Shown here piece after piece: positions 8,703 through 16,870 of a stretch of DNA of 64,000 bases; the stretch's first letter is position 1, and each line of letters opens with the position of its first letter. This DNA is from Actinoallomurus liliacearum. Lineage in GTDB: Bacteria > Actinomycetota > Actinomycetes > Streptosporangiales > Streptosporangiaceae. The stretch covers positions 248,001-312,000 of the forward strand of contig NZ_BAABHJ010000040.1 of NCBI RefSeq assembly GCF_039542035.1, read 5' to 3'. A program made the position numbers and the translations under genes. The notes beneath the pieces are model-generated. The model worked only from the letters and a program-made list of their open reading frames with translations, was not told the origin of the DNA and did not search any database.

Positions 8703-9320
8703 GTGATCGATGTTGAGATGTGGTTCGACCCCAAGTGCCCGTGGGCGTGGATCGCCTCCCGCTGGCTGCTCGAAGTGGAGAAGGTGCGCGACGTCCGCGT
8801 GCGCTTCCACGTCATGAGCCTGGCGATGCTCAACGACGGCCGCGAGGGCCTCGAGGAGTGGTACGCGGAGTGGCTGCGGGACACGTGGGGCCCGGTGCGC
8901 GTGGCGATCGCGGCCGAGCAGAAGTACGGCGGCGAGGTGCTGCGCGACCTGTACACCGCGCTCGGCACCCGGATCCACCACGACAAGACCCCGGTCGGCC
9001 GCCCGCTGTACCTCGACGCGCTGGCCGAGGTGGGCCTGCCCGCGGACCTCGCCGACGCGGCCGATGTCACCGACTACGACGAGGCCCTGCGGGAGAGCCA
9101 GCACGCGGGCCTGGACCCGGTCGGGGAGGACCTCGGCACGCCGGCGATCCACGTACCCGGACCGAACGGCGAGCGGATCGCCTTCTTCGGGCCGGTCGTC
9201 AGTCCCATCCCCCGCGGTGAGGAGGCCGGGCGGCTGTGGGACGGCGTGCTCCTGGTGGCGGGGACCGACGGCTTCTTCGAGCTGAAGCGGGCGCGGACCC
9301 GCCGCCCGATCACCCGGTGA
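8703..9320 (+). CDS. DsbA-like mycothiol-dependent nitroreductase (Rv2466c-like)
   Basis: About 205 residues, collinear with M. tuberculosis Rv2466c as remembered: WFDPKCPWAWIASRWLLEV, VRFHVMSLAMLN, WGPVRVAIAAEQ, GEDLGTPAIHV, FFGPVVSPIPRGEEAGRLWD, FFELKRTRT-like end. Rv2466c is a mycothiol-dependent thioredoxin-fold reductase with a CPWC centre; here the second Cys is Ala (C12-P-W-A15), leaving one catalytic thiol. GTG 8703 sits 6 nt after TACGCT, so it is probably leaderless. The 3' end overlaps the convergent GTPase gene by 11 nt. Confidence 0.85.
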   Translation: MIDVEMWFDPKCPWAWIASRWLLEVEKVRDVRVRFHVMSLAMLNDGREGLEEWYAEWLRDTWGPVRVAIAAEQKYGGEVLRDLYTALGTRIHHDKTPVGRPLYLDALAEVGLPADLADAADVTDYDEALRESQHAGLDPVGEDLGTPAIHVPGPNGERIAFFGPVVSPIPRGEEAGRLWDGVLLVAGTDGFFELKRARTRRPITR

Positions 9321-11280
9321 CGGTGGCCGGACTCGCCCGGCGCGGCGGCGTCCCCGCGACGCGGCGATGCCCGGCGAACTCCGACAGGAACACCCCCTCG
9401 CCTCGGGTCTGCCCCGGCAGCCGCCGCCCGAGCTCGTGCACCCGGCCGAGGGGGAGCACACCGGTCACGTACGTGGTGTCGGATCGAACGGCCAGGTCGT
9501 ACGGGGTCCCGGCCAGCTCCGCGAACGTGGCCAGCACCCCGCTGACGACGTCGGACGGCACCTCCAGTTCGAAGCGGACGACCGGCTCGTACACGTGGGT
9601 CCCGGCACGGCGCAGCGCCCGCTCCACCAGGCGAGACGTCAGCGTCCGGAAGTCACCGGCGGTGGTGACCGGGCTCGCGTAGCCCGAGTGCGTCAACGTG
9701 ACCACGCAGTCCGTGACCTCCCAGCCGTACGGCCCGCGCAGCAGGGCGGCGCGCACGCTCTCCTCGATGGCGGCGTGGAACGCCGCGGGCAGCGATCCCG
9801 GCTCGACCTCCAAGCGGTACCGCACCCCGGCGCCCGCCGCGGCGGGCTCGATCCGGAGGCCGGCGGTCGCCCACACCTCGTGGTCGCCGTGCCGATCGAT
9901 CTCGTGGACCGCCGCACCGACGCCGGCCGGCCGTTCGAGGTACACGATCCGCGTCTCCGCGAAGGCGACGGCGATGCCCTCCTGCTCCTCGAGCTGTGCC
10001 TTCAGCACCTCCTTCTGCACCTCCCCGTACAAGAGCACGGAGATCTCGCGGCTCCGGTCGTCGAAGCGGACGCCGACCAACGGGTCCTGCTCGGCGAGCC
10101 GCTGCAGCGCGGCGTGCAGCAGCGGACCGTCGGACGGCCGCACGCTGCGAACGACGGTCTCGAGGGCCGGCGGCGCGAACTGCGCCTCGCCCGGCTCGTC
10201 CCCGGGACCACCGCGTCGATCTCCGGGATGGGCGAGCCGGTCGCCGATCCTGACGTCCTTCAGGCCCCAGAGCTTCACGATGTCGCCCGCGCCCGCCCGG
10301 TCCGCCGGCGCCGCCCCGCCCTGGTCGAAGACCTCCAGCGCTGTGATCTTCCCCGGCCGTTCCTCCCACCCGGCGGCGTCCGACCGTCCGCCGACGCGGC
10401 GGTGCACACTGACGTGCTCCCGGACGCCGACGGACCCGGTACGGAGCCGCACGTACACGGTCTTCCGGCCGGAGGGGTCATGCTCGATCTTGAATACGGT
10501 GCCGGAGAGCGGTTCGTCCCGGCCGCCGCCGGCCGGCGGGAGGAACGCACGGATGCCGCGGACCAGGTCGGCGACGCCCACACCCGTCACGGCCGAACCG
10601 AAGAACACCGGATGCGCCGCCGCCCTGCCGGTCCGCTCGACCAGCCGCCGCCGGCAGTCCGCCGCGTCGACCCGGCCGTCGGCGCGGACGTAGGCCGCCA
10701 GGAACGCATCGTCGCCATCGGCCAGCACCTCCACCACCCGTTCGAGGTGCGGCGGATCCGCCGGGGCGTACGGCCGTACGGCGGCGTCACGGGTACCCAG
10801 GCCGGTGACCGTGCTCATCGGCACGGCGCCGGGCGTCAGCCGGCGAGCGATCTCCGCCAGCAGGTCGTCGTACCTGGCGCCGGTCCGATCGACCTTGTTG
10901 ACGAAGATCAGTGTGGGAATGCGCAGCCTGGTCAGCACGCGCATGAGGATCCTGGTCTGCACCTGAACGCCCTCGACGGCCGACAGGACCAGCACCGCGC
11001 CGTCCAGGACCCGTACCGCTCGTTCGACCTCGGAGACGAAGTCGGAGTGGCCGGGAGTGTCGATCAGGTTGACCTTCAGGTCGTCGATGGTGAACGAGAC
11101 CACCGCCGACCGGATGGTGATGCCGCGCCGCCGCTCCAGCTCCATGGAGTCGGTCTGGGTCGTGCCCCGATCGACGCTGCCGGGCTCGTCGATTACCCCC
11201 GCGTGGAACAGCAGCCGCTCGGTGAGCGTCGTCTTGCCCGCGTCAACATGCGCGAGCACCCCCAGGTTCAGGGTCGTCAT
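9310..11280 (-). CDS. Tet(M)/Otr(A)-type ribosomal protection GTPase
   Basis: A 656-residue EF-G paralogue very close in length and sequence pattern to Otr(A) of Streptomyces. GTPase motifs: AHVDAGKT (9-16), RRGITI, DTPGHSDF, NKVD. Domain II starts around residue 255, and the C-terminal half carries the EF-G IV/V folds (LYGEVQKEVL, HSGYASPVTTAGDF). The family binds the ribosome and displaces tetracycline in a GTP-dependent way. ATG 11280 is chosen because the protein then opens MTTLNLGVLAHVDAGK as in Otr(A). It follows the tipA-like gene after a hairpin, so it probably has its own promoter. Housekeeping (non-resistance) roles are possible. Confidence 0.88.
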   Translation of the reverse strand: MTTLNLGVLAHVDAGKTTLTERLLFHAGVIDEPGSVDRGTTQTDSMELERRRGITIRSAVVSFTIDDLKVNLIDTPGHSDFVSEVERAVRVLDGAVLVLSAVEGVQVQTRILMRVLTRLRIPTLIFVNKVDRTGARYDDLLAEIARRLTPGAVPMSTVTGLGTRDAAVRPYAPADPPHLERVVEVLADGDDAFLAAYVRADGRVDAADCRRRLVERTGRAAAHPVFFGSAVTGVGVADLVRGIRAFLPPAGGGRDEPLSGTVFKIEHDPSGRKTVYVRLRTGSVGVREHVSVHRRVGGRSDAAGWEERPGKITALEVFDQGGAAPADRAGAGDIVKLWGLKDVRIGDRLAHPGDRRGGPGDEPGEAQFAPPALETVVRSVRPSDGPLLHAALQRLAEQDPLVGVRFDDRSREISVLLYGEVQKEVLKAQLEEQEGIAVAFAETRIVYLERPAGVGAAVHEIDRHGDHEVWATAGLRIEPAAAGAGVRYRLEVEPGSLPAAFHAAIEESVRAALLRGPYGWEVTDCVVTLTHSGYASPVTTAGDFRTLTSRLVERALRRAGTHVYEPVVRFELEVPSDVVSGVLATFAELAGTPYDLAVRSDTTYVTGVLPLGRVHELGRRLPGQTRGEGVFLSEFAGHRRVAGTPPRRASPATVTG

Positions 11281-11464
11281 AGGGTGTCGTCCTCGATGCC
11301 GCCGAGTGATCTTCCGTCGTGATGACCTCTGACCACTGGCGCATCGCAAGCCCCCTGACTCGTACGGACGACGGCGCCCGCACCGACGCCGATGCGGCCG
11401 GACACTAACAAGGGGAGCGGGAGACGGCAGCTCATTTTCCGGCGGCCGATCCGGCGCGCCGCGT

Positions 11465-11490
11465 CCCGGAGGATCTGCAGCTCCTCCGGG
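11465..11490 (-). terminator. Hairpin downstream of tipA-like gene
   Basis: CCCGGAGGA (11465-11473) and TCCTCCGGG (11482-11490) form a perfect 9-bp stem with an 8-nt loop, 8 nt beyond the stop codon of the tipA-like gene (11499). Confidence 0.6.
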
Positions 11491-11498
11491 CGGCCTGC

Positions 11499-12260
11499 TC
11501 AGCTCAGCCGGGCGCGGGCGTACGCGGCCATCGCGTCACGCTGGAACTCGGCCAGACCCGCGGTGATCTTCTCGTAGTTCTCGCGGAACCTCGGGTCGTT
11601 CACGTACATCTCCCCGAGCTTGGTGAACGCGCACGCGTCCGGCTGCCAGAACCGGCTGACCGCGCGGTAGTTCCAGTCCACCTCGTCCAGGACGACGGGG
11701 TCGTCGGGCGCCGCGCCCGCGACCTTCAGCTCGGCCATCCGAACCATCTGCGCGGTCAGGTCCCGCTGCCAGGCCTCCGCCTCCTCCGGCGTGAACTCCT
11801 GAACGGCCTGCCGGCTCTGCTCGTACTGCTCCGGCCACCGCTCGCGGGCCTCGTCCTCGTACTGCGCGGAGTCCATCCCGGCGAACAGGTTCTCCGGCCG
11901 ATTGATCTTCGGCGACACGGTGTCACCTCCTTCTCCCTCGAGTTCGGCGATGGTGCGGGCCACGGTGTCGGCGAGCACGCCGAGCCGCTGACGCTCGGCC
12001 AGCAGGCGGGCGTGGTGGCGGCGCAGCGCCGCGACCGTGCTCGGTTCCGAGTCGATCGCCTCGGCGATCTCGGCCAGGCCCACCCCCACCTCCCGGAGCA
12101 CGAGGATCTGCTGCAGCCGCAGCAACTGCTCCTGCTCGTAGTAGCGGTAGCCGTTGTCCCCGACGTACGCCGGGGTGAGCAGGCCGATCCCGTCGTAGTG
12201 CCGGAGTGTCCGCGAGGTGACCCCCGACATGCGGGCCACCTGAGCGATCGACCAGGCCAT
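11499..12260 (-). CDS. tipA: TipA-type MerR regulator, thiopeptide sensor
   Basis: A 253-residue protein, the same length as TipAL of Streptomyces lividans. Residues 1-70 are a MerR winged helix (SIAQVARMSGVTSRTLRHYD, GYRYYEQEQLLRLQ), 75-110 a coiled-coil linker, and about 118-253 a TipAS drug-binding domain (YEDEARERWPEQYEQS, EMYVNDPRFRENYEKIT). TipAL activates its own promoter when it captures thiopeptides. An internal in-frame GTG at codon 115 (position 11918) with a perfect Shine-Dalgarno would make the stand-alone TipAS domain (139 aa). The gene is preceded by a 19-bp-spacer MerR promoter. Next to a ribosomal protection gene, it suggests response to ribosome-targeting antibiotics (inference). 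Confidence 0.88.
   Translation of the reverse strand: MAWSIAQVARMSGVTSRTLRHYDGIGLLTPAYVGDNGYRYYEQEQLLRLQQILVLREVGVGLAEIAEAIDSEPSTVAALRRHHARLLAERQRLGVLADTVARTIAELEGEGGDTVSPKINRPENLFAGMDSAQYEDEARERWPEQYEQSRQAVQEFTPEEAEAWQRDLTAQMVRMAELKVAGAAPDDPVVLDEVDWNYRAVSRFWQPDACAFTKLGEMYVNDPRFRENYEKITAGLAEFQRDAMAAYARARLS
11916..11932 (-). promoter_or_regulatory. Internal Shine-Dalgarno and GTG start for TipAS form
   Basis: On the minus strand AAGGAGGTGA (11932-11923), fully complementary to the 16S anti-Shine-Dalgarno, is followed after 4 nt by GTG (11918-11916), in frame with tipA codon 115. The product would be the 139-residue drug-binding domain without the DNA-binding part, as known for TipAS in Streptomyces. 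Confidence 0.8.
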
Positions 12261-12307
12261 GACCGTCCCATCCACCGGTGCGGCCGGACGTTCCGGCCAC
12301 GACTCCG

Positions 12308-12338
12308 ACGATAGGAGTTGACGTAACGTCAAGGTCAA
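12308..12338 (-). promoter_or_regulatory. MerR-type promoter of tipA-like gene
   Basis: Minus strand: -35 TTGACC (12338-12333), a 19-bp spacer, -10 TATCGT (12313-12308). The spacer begins with the perfect palindrome TTGACGTTACGTCAA (12332-12318). A 19-bp spacer with an operator dyad between the hexamers is the hallmark of MerR-activated promoters, so autoregulation by the adjacent TipA-like protein is expected. Confidence 0.8.
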
Positions 12339-12344
12339 CCGCGA

Positions 12345-12740
12345 TCAGACCGAGGGCACCTCCCAGATCACCTGGGCCGCGACCCGGCAGAGCCGCCAAC
12401 CGTCGGGTGTACGGGCGGCCTCGAGCCGGTACCGCTCGCCGAGGACGCGCCGGTCCGTCGGGGACGCGAAGACGACGAGCAGGTTGGCGTCGATGGTGGC
12501 GCGGTCGCCGTCCACCTCGATGAGGGGGTTGGTGATGAAGTGCTGGGTCGCCACGTCGGCCGGGTGGTTCCGCCGTGCCTGCGCGGCGAGCGCGTCGATG
12601 CCGCGCACCGAGCCGCCCACCGTGTCGGCCGTCGCGTCCTCGGTGAAGACCGTACGCGCCTCGTCGAACCGTTTCTCGTCCAGCCACCGCCCCAGGCGAG
12701 TGACCAGGTCGATGAGCAGCGCGGGGTCGTTCTGTGCCAT
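12345..12740 (-). CDS. SnoaL-like domain protein
   Basis: A 131-residue NTF2-fold protein of the SnoaL_4 type (LVTRLGRWLDEKRFDEARTVFTEDATADT, HFITNPLIEVDGDRATIDANLLV). Such proteins often act on, or bind, small hydrophobic metabolites; no catalytic assignment is possible. ATG 12740 is chosen by domain start and by the position of the operator upstream. Divergent from a MarR regulator across a 32-bp palindrome, so it is the likely target of that regulator. Confidence 0.85.
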   Translation of the reverse strand: MAQNDPALLIDLVTRLGRWLDEKRFDEARTVFTEDATADTVGGSVRGIDALAAQARRNHPADVATQHFITNPLIEVDGDRATIDANLLVVFASPTDRRVLGERYRLEAARTPDGWRLCRVAAQVIWEVPSV

Positions 12741-12753
12741 GACACACCTCATT

Positions 12754-12785
12754 CGTTGGCACTTCCAACATTGGTGAAGCCAACG
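12754..12785. promoter_or_regulatory. MarR operator between SnoaL-like and MarR genes
   Basis: Two concentric dyads share one centre: CGTTGGC (12754-12760) with GCCAACG (12779-12785), and CCAA (12765-12768) with TTGG (12771-12774). The site lies midway between the divergent starts at 12740 and 12829; a further CCAACGG half-site occurs about 12808. A MarR dimer or pair of dimers is expected to bind here. Confidence 0.75.
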
Positions 12786-12828
12786 ATATCTCGGATCGTG
12801 GGCCGTGCCAACGGTTAGACTGCGGGCC

Positions 12829-13281
12829 ATGCCGGTCGACGACACGACGCCCACGCGCCTGAAGGGCACCCCCAGCTGGCTGATCGGCCAGGCCGCGATG
12901 CACGGTCACCGGATCCTGACCGAGCGGTTCGCCGCCGCCGGCGCCCGGGGCTACCACTACCGGCTGCTCGCCGCCCTCCAGGAGTTCGGCCCGGCCAGCC
13001 AGGCCACGCTCGGCCGCTGCACGGCCATCGACCGCAGCGACGTCGTCGCGGCACTCAACGAGCTCGCCGCCAAGGGCCTGATCGAACGCTCACCCGACCC
13101 CGACGACCGCCGGCGCAACATCATCACGCTCACTCCGGCCGGCGCCGACCACCTCGACCACCTGACCGCCGCGCTGGCCGAGATCCAGGACGCCCTGCTC
13201 GCCCCGCTCTCAGCCCCCGAACGCGAGCAACTGACCCATCTCCTGGCCCGCGTCGTCGCCCACCACACCACCCGCCCCTGA
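12829..13281 (+). CDS. MarR-family regulator
   Basis: A 150-residue winged-helix protein with the MarR layout: GYHYRLLAALQEFGPASQATLGR, recognition helix DRSDVVAALNELAAKGL, wing RSPDPDDRRRNIITLTPAG, then dimerisation helices. ATG 12829 lies 7 nt after TAGACT, suggesting a leaderless transcript. It probably represses itself and the divergent SnoaL-like gene through the palindrome at 12754-12785; the inducer is unknown. Confidence 0.9.
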   Translation: MPVDDTTPTRLKGTPSWLIGQAAMHGHRILTERFAAAGARGYHYRLLAALQEFGPASQATLGRCTAIDRSDVVAALNELAAKGLIERSPDPDDRRRNIITLTPAGADHLDHLTAALAEIQDALLAPLSAPEREQLTHLLARVVAHHTTRP

Positions 13282-13288
13282 CCAGCCG

Positions 13289-13921
13289 CTACGCGCCGTC
13301 GAGCGAGACGGGGCGGCCGAATTCCCAGAGTTCCGCGACGTGGTACGCGAAGCGGTCATAGAGCCCGTCGTCCTGGCACCGCCGGATGTGCAGCATCGGG
13401 GAGTCGTGTCCGACGAGCCGCGCCAGATGCGGGGTGACGAGCATCTCCTCGTCGAATACGAAGACGCTCATGGCGATGTGGTCGTCGCTGAAACGAGCCT
13501 CGATGCCTGGAATTCCCGCCAGCTTGGACAGTTCGTCGAGCGTGACCCTGATACGCGTGCCGACCGTCAGCGGAACGGCCTCCGTCTCCTCACGGTGCCG
13601 GGTCACCTCACTCTCCGGATCTCCGATCAAGAATCGGATTGAACACCCGTTTTCGGCCTTGCGACGTAGGACGTTTCGCAGGCTCGGATGTTCCAGCCAG
13701 AGGAAGTAGTTCGTGTAGCCCGCAAAGGTCAGCTCGCTCGTTGCCTTCGTGATCAGACTGCGCCACACGGCTTTGGGGCACCCTGACCGGAAGGGGTACA
13801 CGCTGACCACCTCCCGATCCGGCCCGGTCTTGACGGTGTTTCGGATGGCATCCGGCCAGAGCATGGACTCCTCAACTCCCAGGGCATCACAGGCAGCCCA
13901 GCGGTGACGGGGATGCGGTGT
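13289..13921 (-). pseudogene. Truncated XRE/DUF5919 regulator lacking its HTH
   Basis: The C-terminal part matches DUF5919 regulators (GRTPHPRHRWAACDALG, MLWPDAIR, VSVYPFRSGCPKAVWRSLI, FLIGDPESEV, LHIRRCQDDGLYDRFA). Complete members begin with a helix-turn-helix of about 60-70 residues; here sequence similarity stops at about 13921, where an opposite-strand gene begins. An internal ATG at 13864 could still give a 191-residue DUF5919 domain protein. Interpreted as a regulator broken by rearrangement; expression of the remnant cannot be excluded. Confidence 0.6.
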
Positions 13922-14228
13922 GCGCCCGGTGCGCCCAGAGGCCAATGCCGCCCAGATCGCCCGTGAACTGGAGCAGAAGTGTCCCGGATGGGTCGTCATC
14001 TGGTCGGCTTGGCGGCAGGCGTTCACCGCCTTCTCGGCCGTCACCGCAGAGGCTTTGGTGATCGATGACTCGTCGGCGTACCGGCTCCTGCAGCGCATTG
14101 GCGAGGCGCAGCGGACGCGTCCTCGCCTGGTTGTCCCGGCCGACTCCGGTCGGGGCGCGGGGCCGTCGGTTGCGGGAGGTGAGGGACCTGTGGCCGGCGG
14201 CCTCGTCAGGCCGCGTCGGGAGCGATGA
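13920..14228 (+). CDS. Small actinobacterial hypothetical protein, possibly a remnant
   Basis: About 102 residues. The middle (ARELEQKCPGWVVIWSAWRQ followed by AFTAF) resembles small actinomycete proteins with a PGW-x-W core that commonly sit beside XRE regulators; function unknown. The C-terminal third (from VVPADSGRGAGPS) looks low-complexity and may be read-through after a lost end. It abuts, head to head, the truncated DUF5919 gene, and the junction at 13920 looks like a recombination point. Confidence 0.45.
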   Translation: MRPVRPEANAAQIARELEQKCPGWVVIWSAWRQAFTAFSAVTAEALVIDDSSAYRLLQRIGEAQRTRPRLVVPADSGRGAGPSVAGGEGPVAGGLVRPRRER

Positions 14229-14580
14229 ACACTCCTCGAGGCGTACGGAAGGCTCGGTAACTGCGGCCTAAGAAGGGGCCAAAGCTCACAGATCGACACC
14301 GCGCGGGGGGCTTCTCCGAGCATTCGGAACGGTCTCGTCTGGCGCGCGACGGACAAGCGTCTCAAATCGTACGCCGGAGTGGCCATTTGTCTTCCACAGG
14401 TGTCTACTGAGGTGACAATTTTCTACTCTCAGTGGACGGCGCGGAACGCGACGCCTCAGGCAGGAGGGGACGGTCGAGGTGGCGTTACGACTTGGCGGGC
14501 TCCGTCATTCCCTCCGTGGCTGTGTGCCGCGCGGAGGGAGACGGAGGCCGCCTTGGCGTGATGCTCCTATCGCCCGGCGA
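14229..14580. other. Non-coding stretch with possible transposon-end remnant
   Basis: About 350 nt without a convincing gene between the PGW protein and the secreted protein. The only structure seen is the inverted repeat at 14402-14437, listed separately. GC and codon periodicity give no sign of coding. Confidence 0.5.
14402..14437. repeat. Imperfect inverted repeat (IS-end-like)
   Basis: GTCTACTGAG (14402-14411) and CTCAGTGGAC (14428-14437) are inverted copies with one mismatch, in an AT-richer patch. The words resemble ends of actinobacterial insertion sequences as remembered, but no transposase is present; this may be a remnant. Confidence 0.35.
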
Positions 14581-16020
14581 TCAGCTCGCCTTCGTGGCGC
14601 TCTTGGCCGTGGGCGGGCAGCGCGGCGTTTCGAAGGTCACGCCGTCGATGAAGTTGCCGAGGTTCGGTTGTCCACCCGCTGCCGACACCGACTCGAAGGA
14701 GAACCGTGTGATGGTCTGTCCCGGCGGGACGACGTACACCCCGGTGTAGTGGCGCCAGGCGGTGTTGCCGTCGGAGATGTCCGGGGAGGAGGCCCCGGTC
14801 GGGGTCTGCGCCACGGTCGAGCCGGGGGCGCCGATGAGCACCCGCATCACGTCGGTACCCAGGCGGCCTCGGTGGTACAGCGACCAGGTCAGCCGTGTTC
14901 CCGGCACGGTGGGCAGGTCCTGGTAGAGCGTGGAGACCTGGTTGGCGTTGAGTTCGGCGAACTGCTGCCCATCAGCTGATGGGACCCCGCTGAGGCCACT
15001 GCGCCAGAACTCCAGCAGGTGGTCGGTGGCGGTGGTGTGCCAGCCGATGGCCGGATTGGTCGAGGCGTCGGGGAGCATCTGGTACCCGGTCACGGGTGGT
15101 GCTTCGAAGCTGCCGTTGACCAGGTGGACCGGCGCGTCGGTGCACGGGACCGCGACGGTGACCTTGGCGGTGCTGGTTCCGCAGTCGGTGGTGATGGTGT
15201 AGGTGAAGGTGTCGGTGCCGACGAAGCCCGGAGCGGGTGTGTAAACGACGTTGCCGCCGGAGATCGTCGCGGTGCCGGCCTTGGGCTGGGTGACGCCGGT
15301 GATCGTCGGTGCGTTTCCGGTGTCGTTGGCCAGGACGGGCACGCTGACGGGTTTGCCCTGGGTGGTGGCGGTGTCGTCGGCGGCGTTGGTGGGCGAGATG
15401 GACTGCCCGTTCACGATCTGGATCGGTGGAGCGGGCGTGTTGGTGCCGAGCTGGCCCGGAGCGGAGTTGTTGCTCCAGATCCCGACCGGCCGGATGGTCA
15501 TGCTGCGCCCGACGGTGCCTTGGCGGACCCGGAAGGTGATGACCTGCGGGGGCGCGTCGGCCTTGCCGCCCGGTGAGGGGATCGTCAGGGTGGTGCCGCT
15601 GATGGAGCCGGCCCCGGACTGGCCGACCACGTCGGCGCTGGCCAGCAGTGAGGACACGTCCCACGTGGTGCGGTACTGGGAGACCACCAACGGCCACTGG
15701 ATCGTTTGGTGCCTCAGCGTGAGGGTGAAGGTGCTGCCCGGTGCGATCTGCCCGCCCCACAGGGACGGGGAGGTGGTGACCGAGATCGAGCCGCGGCCCA
15801 GCCGCATCCCGATGAAGTTCTTCCAGTAGTACTCGACGGGGTAGTTCGCCTGCCCCTGCCGGACGCAGGGCGCGTAGACGGTCCGCGTGACCGCGTGCCG
15901 CGCCCCAGCGGCGGCGTGCGCATCGACACCGGCCGCCACCTGCGCGCCCGCGGCCAGCAGCGCCGACAGGGCACAGGCCGACGCGGTGAACGCGGATCTG
16001 GATCGCTGTGACATCTGCAT
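14581..16020 (-). CDS. Secreted multi-domain beta-sandwich protein
   Basis: A 479-residue exported protein. Signal peptide about 1-37 (SAFTASACALSALLAAGAQ, cleavage near AHA-A). A middle domain at about 215-292 is a cadherin/Ig-like tandem-95-type repeat (VLANDTGNAPTITG, VVYTPAPGFVGTDTFTYTIT). The C-terminal part (about 300-470) resembles DUF642/carbohydrate-binding jelly rolls (NGSFEAPPVTGYQMLPD, TLYQDLPTVPGTRLTWSLYHRG). No sortase signal or membrane anchor is seen, so it is probably released. Adhesion or glycan binding is a reasonable guess only. Confidence 0.8.
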   Translation of the reverse strand: MQMSQRSRSAFTASACALSALLAAGAQVAAGVDAHAAAGARHAVTRTVYAPCVRQGQANYPVEYYWKNFIGMRLGRGSISVTTSPSLWGGQIAPGSTFTLTLRHQTIQWPLVVSQYRTTWDVSSLLASADVVGQSGAGSISGTTLTIPSPGGKADAPPQVITFRVRQGTVGRSMTIRPVGIWSNNSAPGQLGTNTPAPPIQIVNGQSISPTNAADDTATTQGKPVSVPVLANDTGNAPTITGVTQPKAGTATISGGNVVYTPAPGFVGTDTFTYTITTDCGTSTAKVTVAVPCTDAPVHLVNGSFEAPPVTGYQMLPDASTNPAIGWHTTATDHLLEFWRSGLSGVPSADGQQFAELNANQVSTLYQDLPTVPGTRLTWSLYHRGRLGTDVMRVLIGAPGSTVAQTPTGASSPDISDGNTAWRHYTGVYVVPPGQTITRFSFESVSAAGGQPNLGNFIDGVTFETPRCPPTAKSATKAS

Positions 16021-16210
16021 TGAACTCCCGCTCTGCCGTGAGGGATGTCCTCGTAGATCGACTTCACGGGCGACGCTACTCTCCGCGCCAAGATAGTTAC
16101 GCTAAGCATCGGCGAGTCGATCTCCGTGTCGTACCCCGGGCGTGTCGCCTGCCGGCTGTGCGCCCGGCAAGCAGGCCGGTCCTGGCTTCCACAACCGGAC
16201 GGTGGGCTCG

Positions 16211-16861
16211 TCAGGCCGGATTGAGGACGGTGATCGCTCGGCCGAGTGCGGTCTGGTCCTCCTCGGGTAGCCAGCGGGCGGCGTGGACCATGTGCAGCGC
16301 CGTCGCCAGGCGGACCCGGTCGTCGTCGGTGCCGAGGTCGCTCAGGTAAGCGGGCAGGATGAGGCCGAGCGCCTTGAGGTCGCGGCGGGCGCAGAGCCGG
16401 GACAGCAGGTCCGCCAGGAGGTCGTCGGCGGGGCGACGCGCCGGGCCGCCGGTCGAGCGCAGGCCCTCCGCGATCGCGAAGCGGTTCCAGTCGCCGTACT
16501 GGCCGGCCGGAACGTCATCGAGGCACGCGGCGGCGCGTTCGAAGTGGGCTCGCGCCTCGTCGATCCGGTCGAGGTCGCGGTACGCCGTGGCCAGGTTGAG
16601 GTGCAGGGACGTGTAGAAGCCGCGGACGCGTTCGTCGCCGACCCGGTCGGCTCGGGCGAGGCACTCGCGGTTCCAGTGGAGCGTGTCCTCGGGGGCCGGC
16701 TGATGGCGGGCCAGGTAGTGCGCCGCGACGCAGGCCTCGTAGTCGTCGGTGGCCGTCTCCCATGCCTGCTGGAAGAGGTCGCGCGCGTCGGCCGGCCTGC
16801 CCCCGGCCTCCGCGCGCATGCCCTCGGAGCACAGCCGTACGACCGGGTTCGCGGGATCCAT
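16211..16861 (-). CDS. TPR-like protein coupled to MerR-clamp gene
   Basis: A 216-residue, mostly helical protein with tetratricopeptide-like repeats (ADARDLFQQAWETATDDYEACVAAHYLAR, LHLNLATAYRDLDRIDEARAHFERA). No catalytic motif. Its AGGAGAG ribosome binding site lies right after the stop codon of the MerR-clamp gene (9-nt gap), so the two are one operon. A chaperone or partner role for the clamp fusion is possible but unproven. Confidence 0.75.
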   Translation of the reverse strand: MDPANPVVRLCSEGMRAEAGGRPADARDLFQQAWETATDDYEACVAAHYLARHQPAPEDTLHWNRECLARADRVGDERVRGFYTSLHLNLATAYRDLDRIDEARAHFERAAACLDDVPAGQYGDWNRFAIAEGLRSTGGPARRPADDLLADLLSRLCARRDLKALGLILPAYLSDLGTDDDRVRLATALHMVHAARWLPEEDQTALGRAITVLNPA

Positions 16862-16870
16862 CTCTCTCCT

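Noticed and set aside
9367..11322. Plus-strand frame of 651 codons
   Set aside because: Antisense shadow of the ribosomal protection GTPase gene, no recognisable domain.
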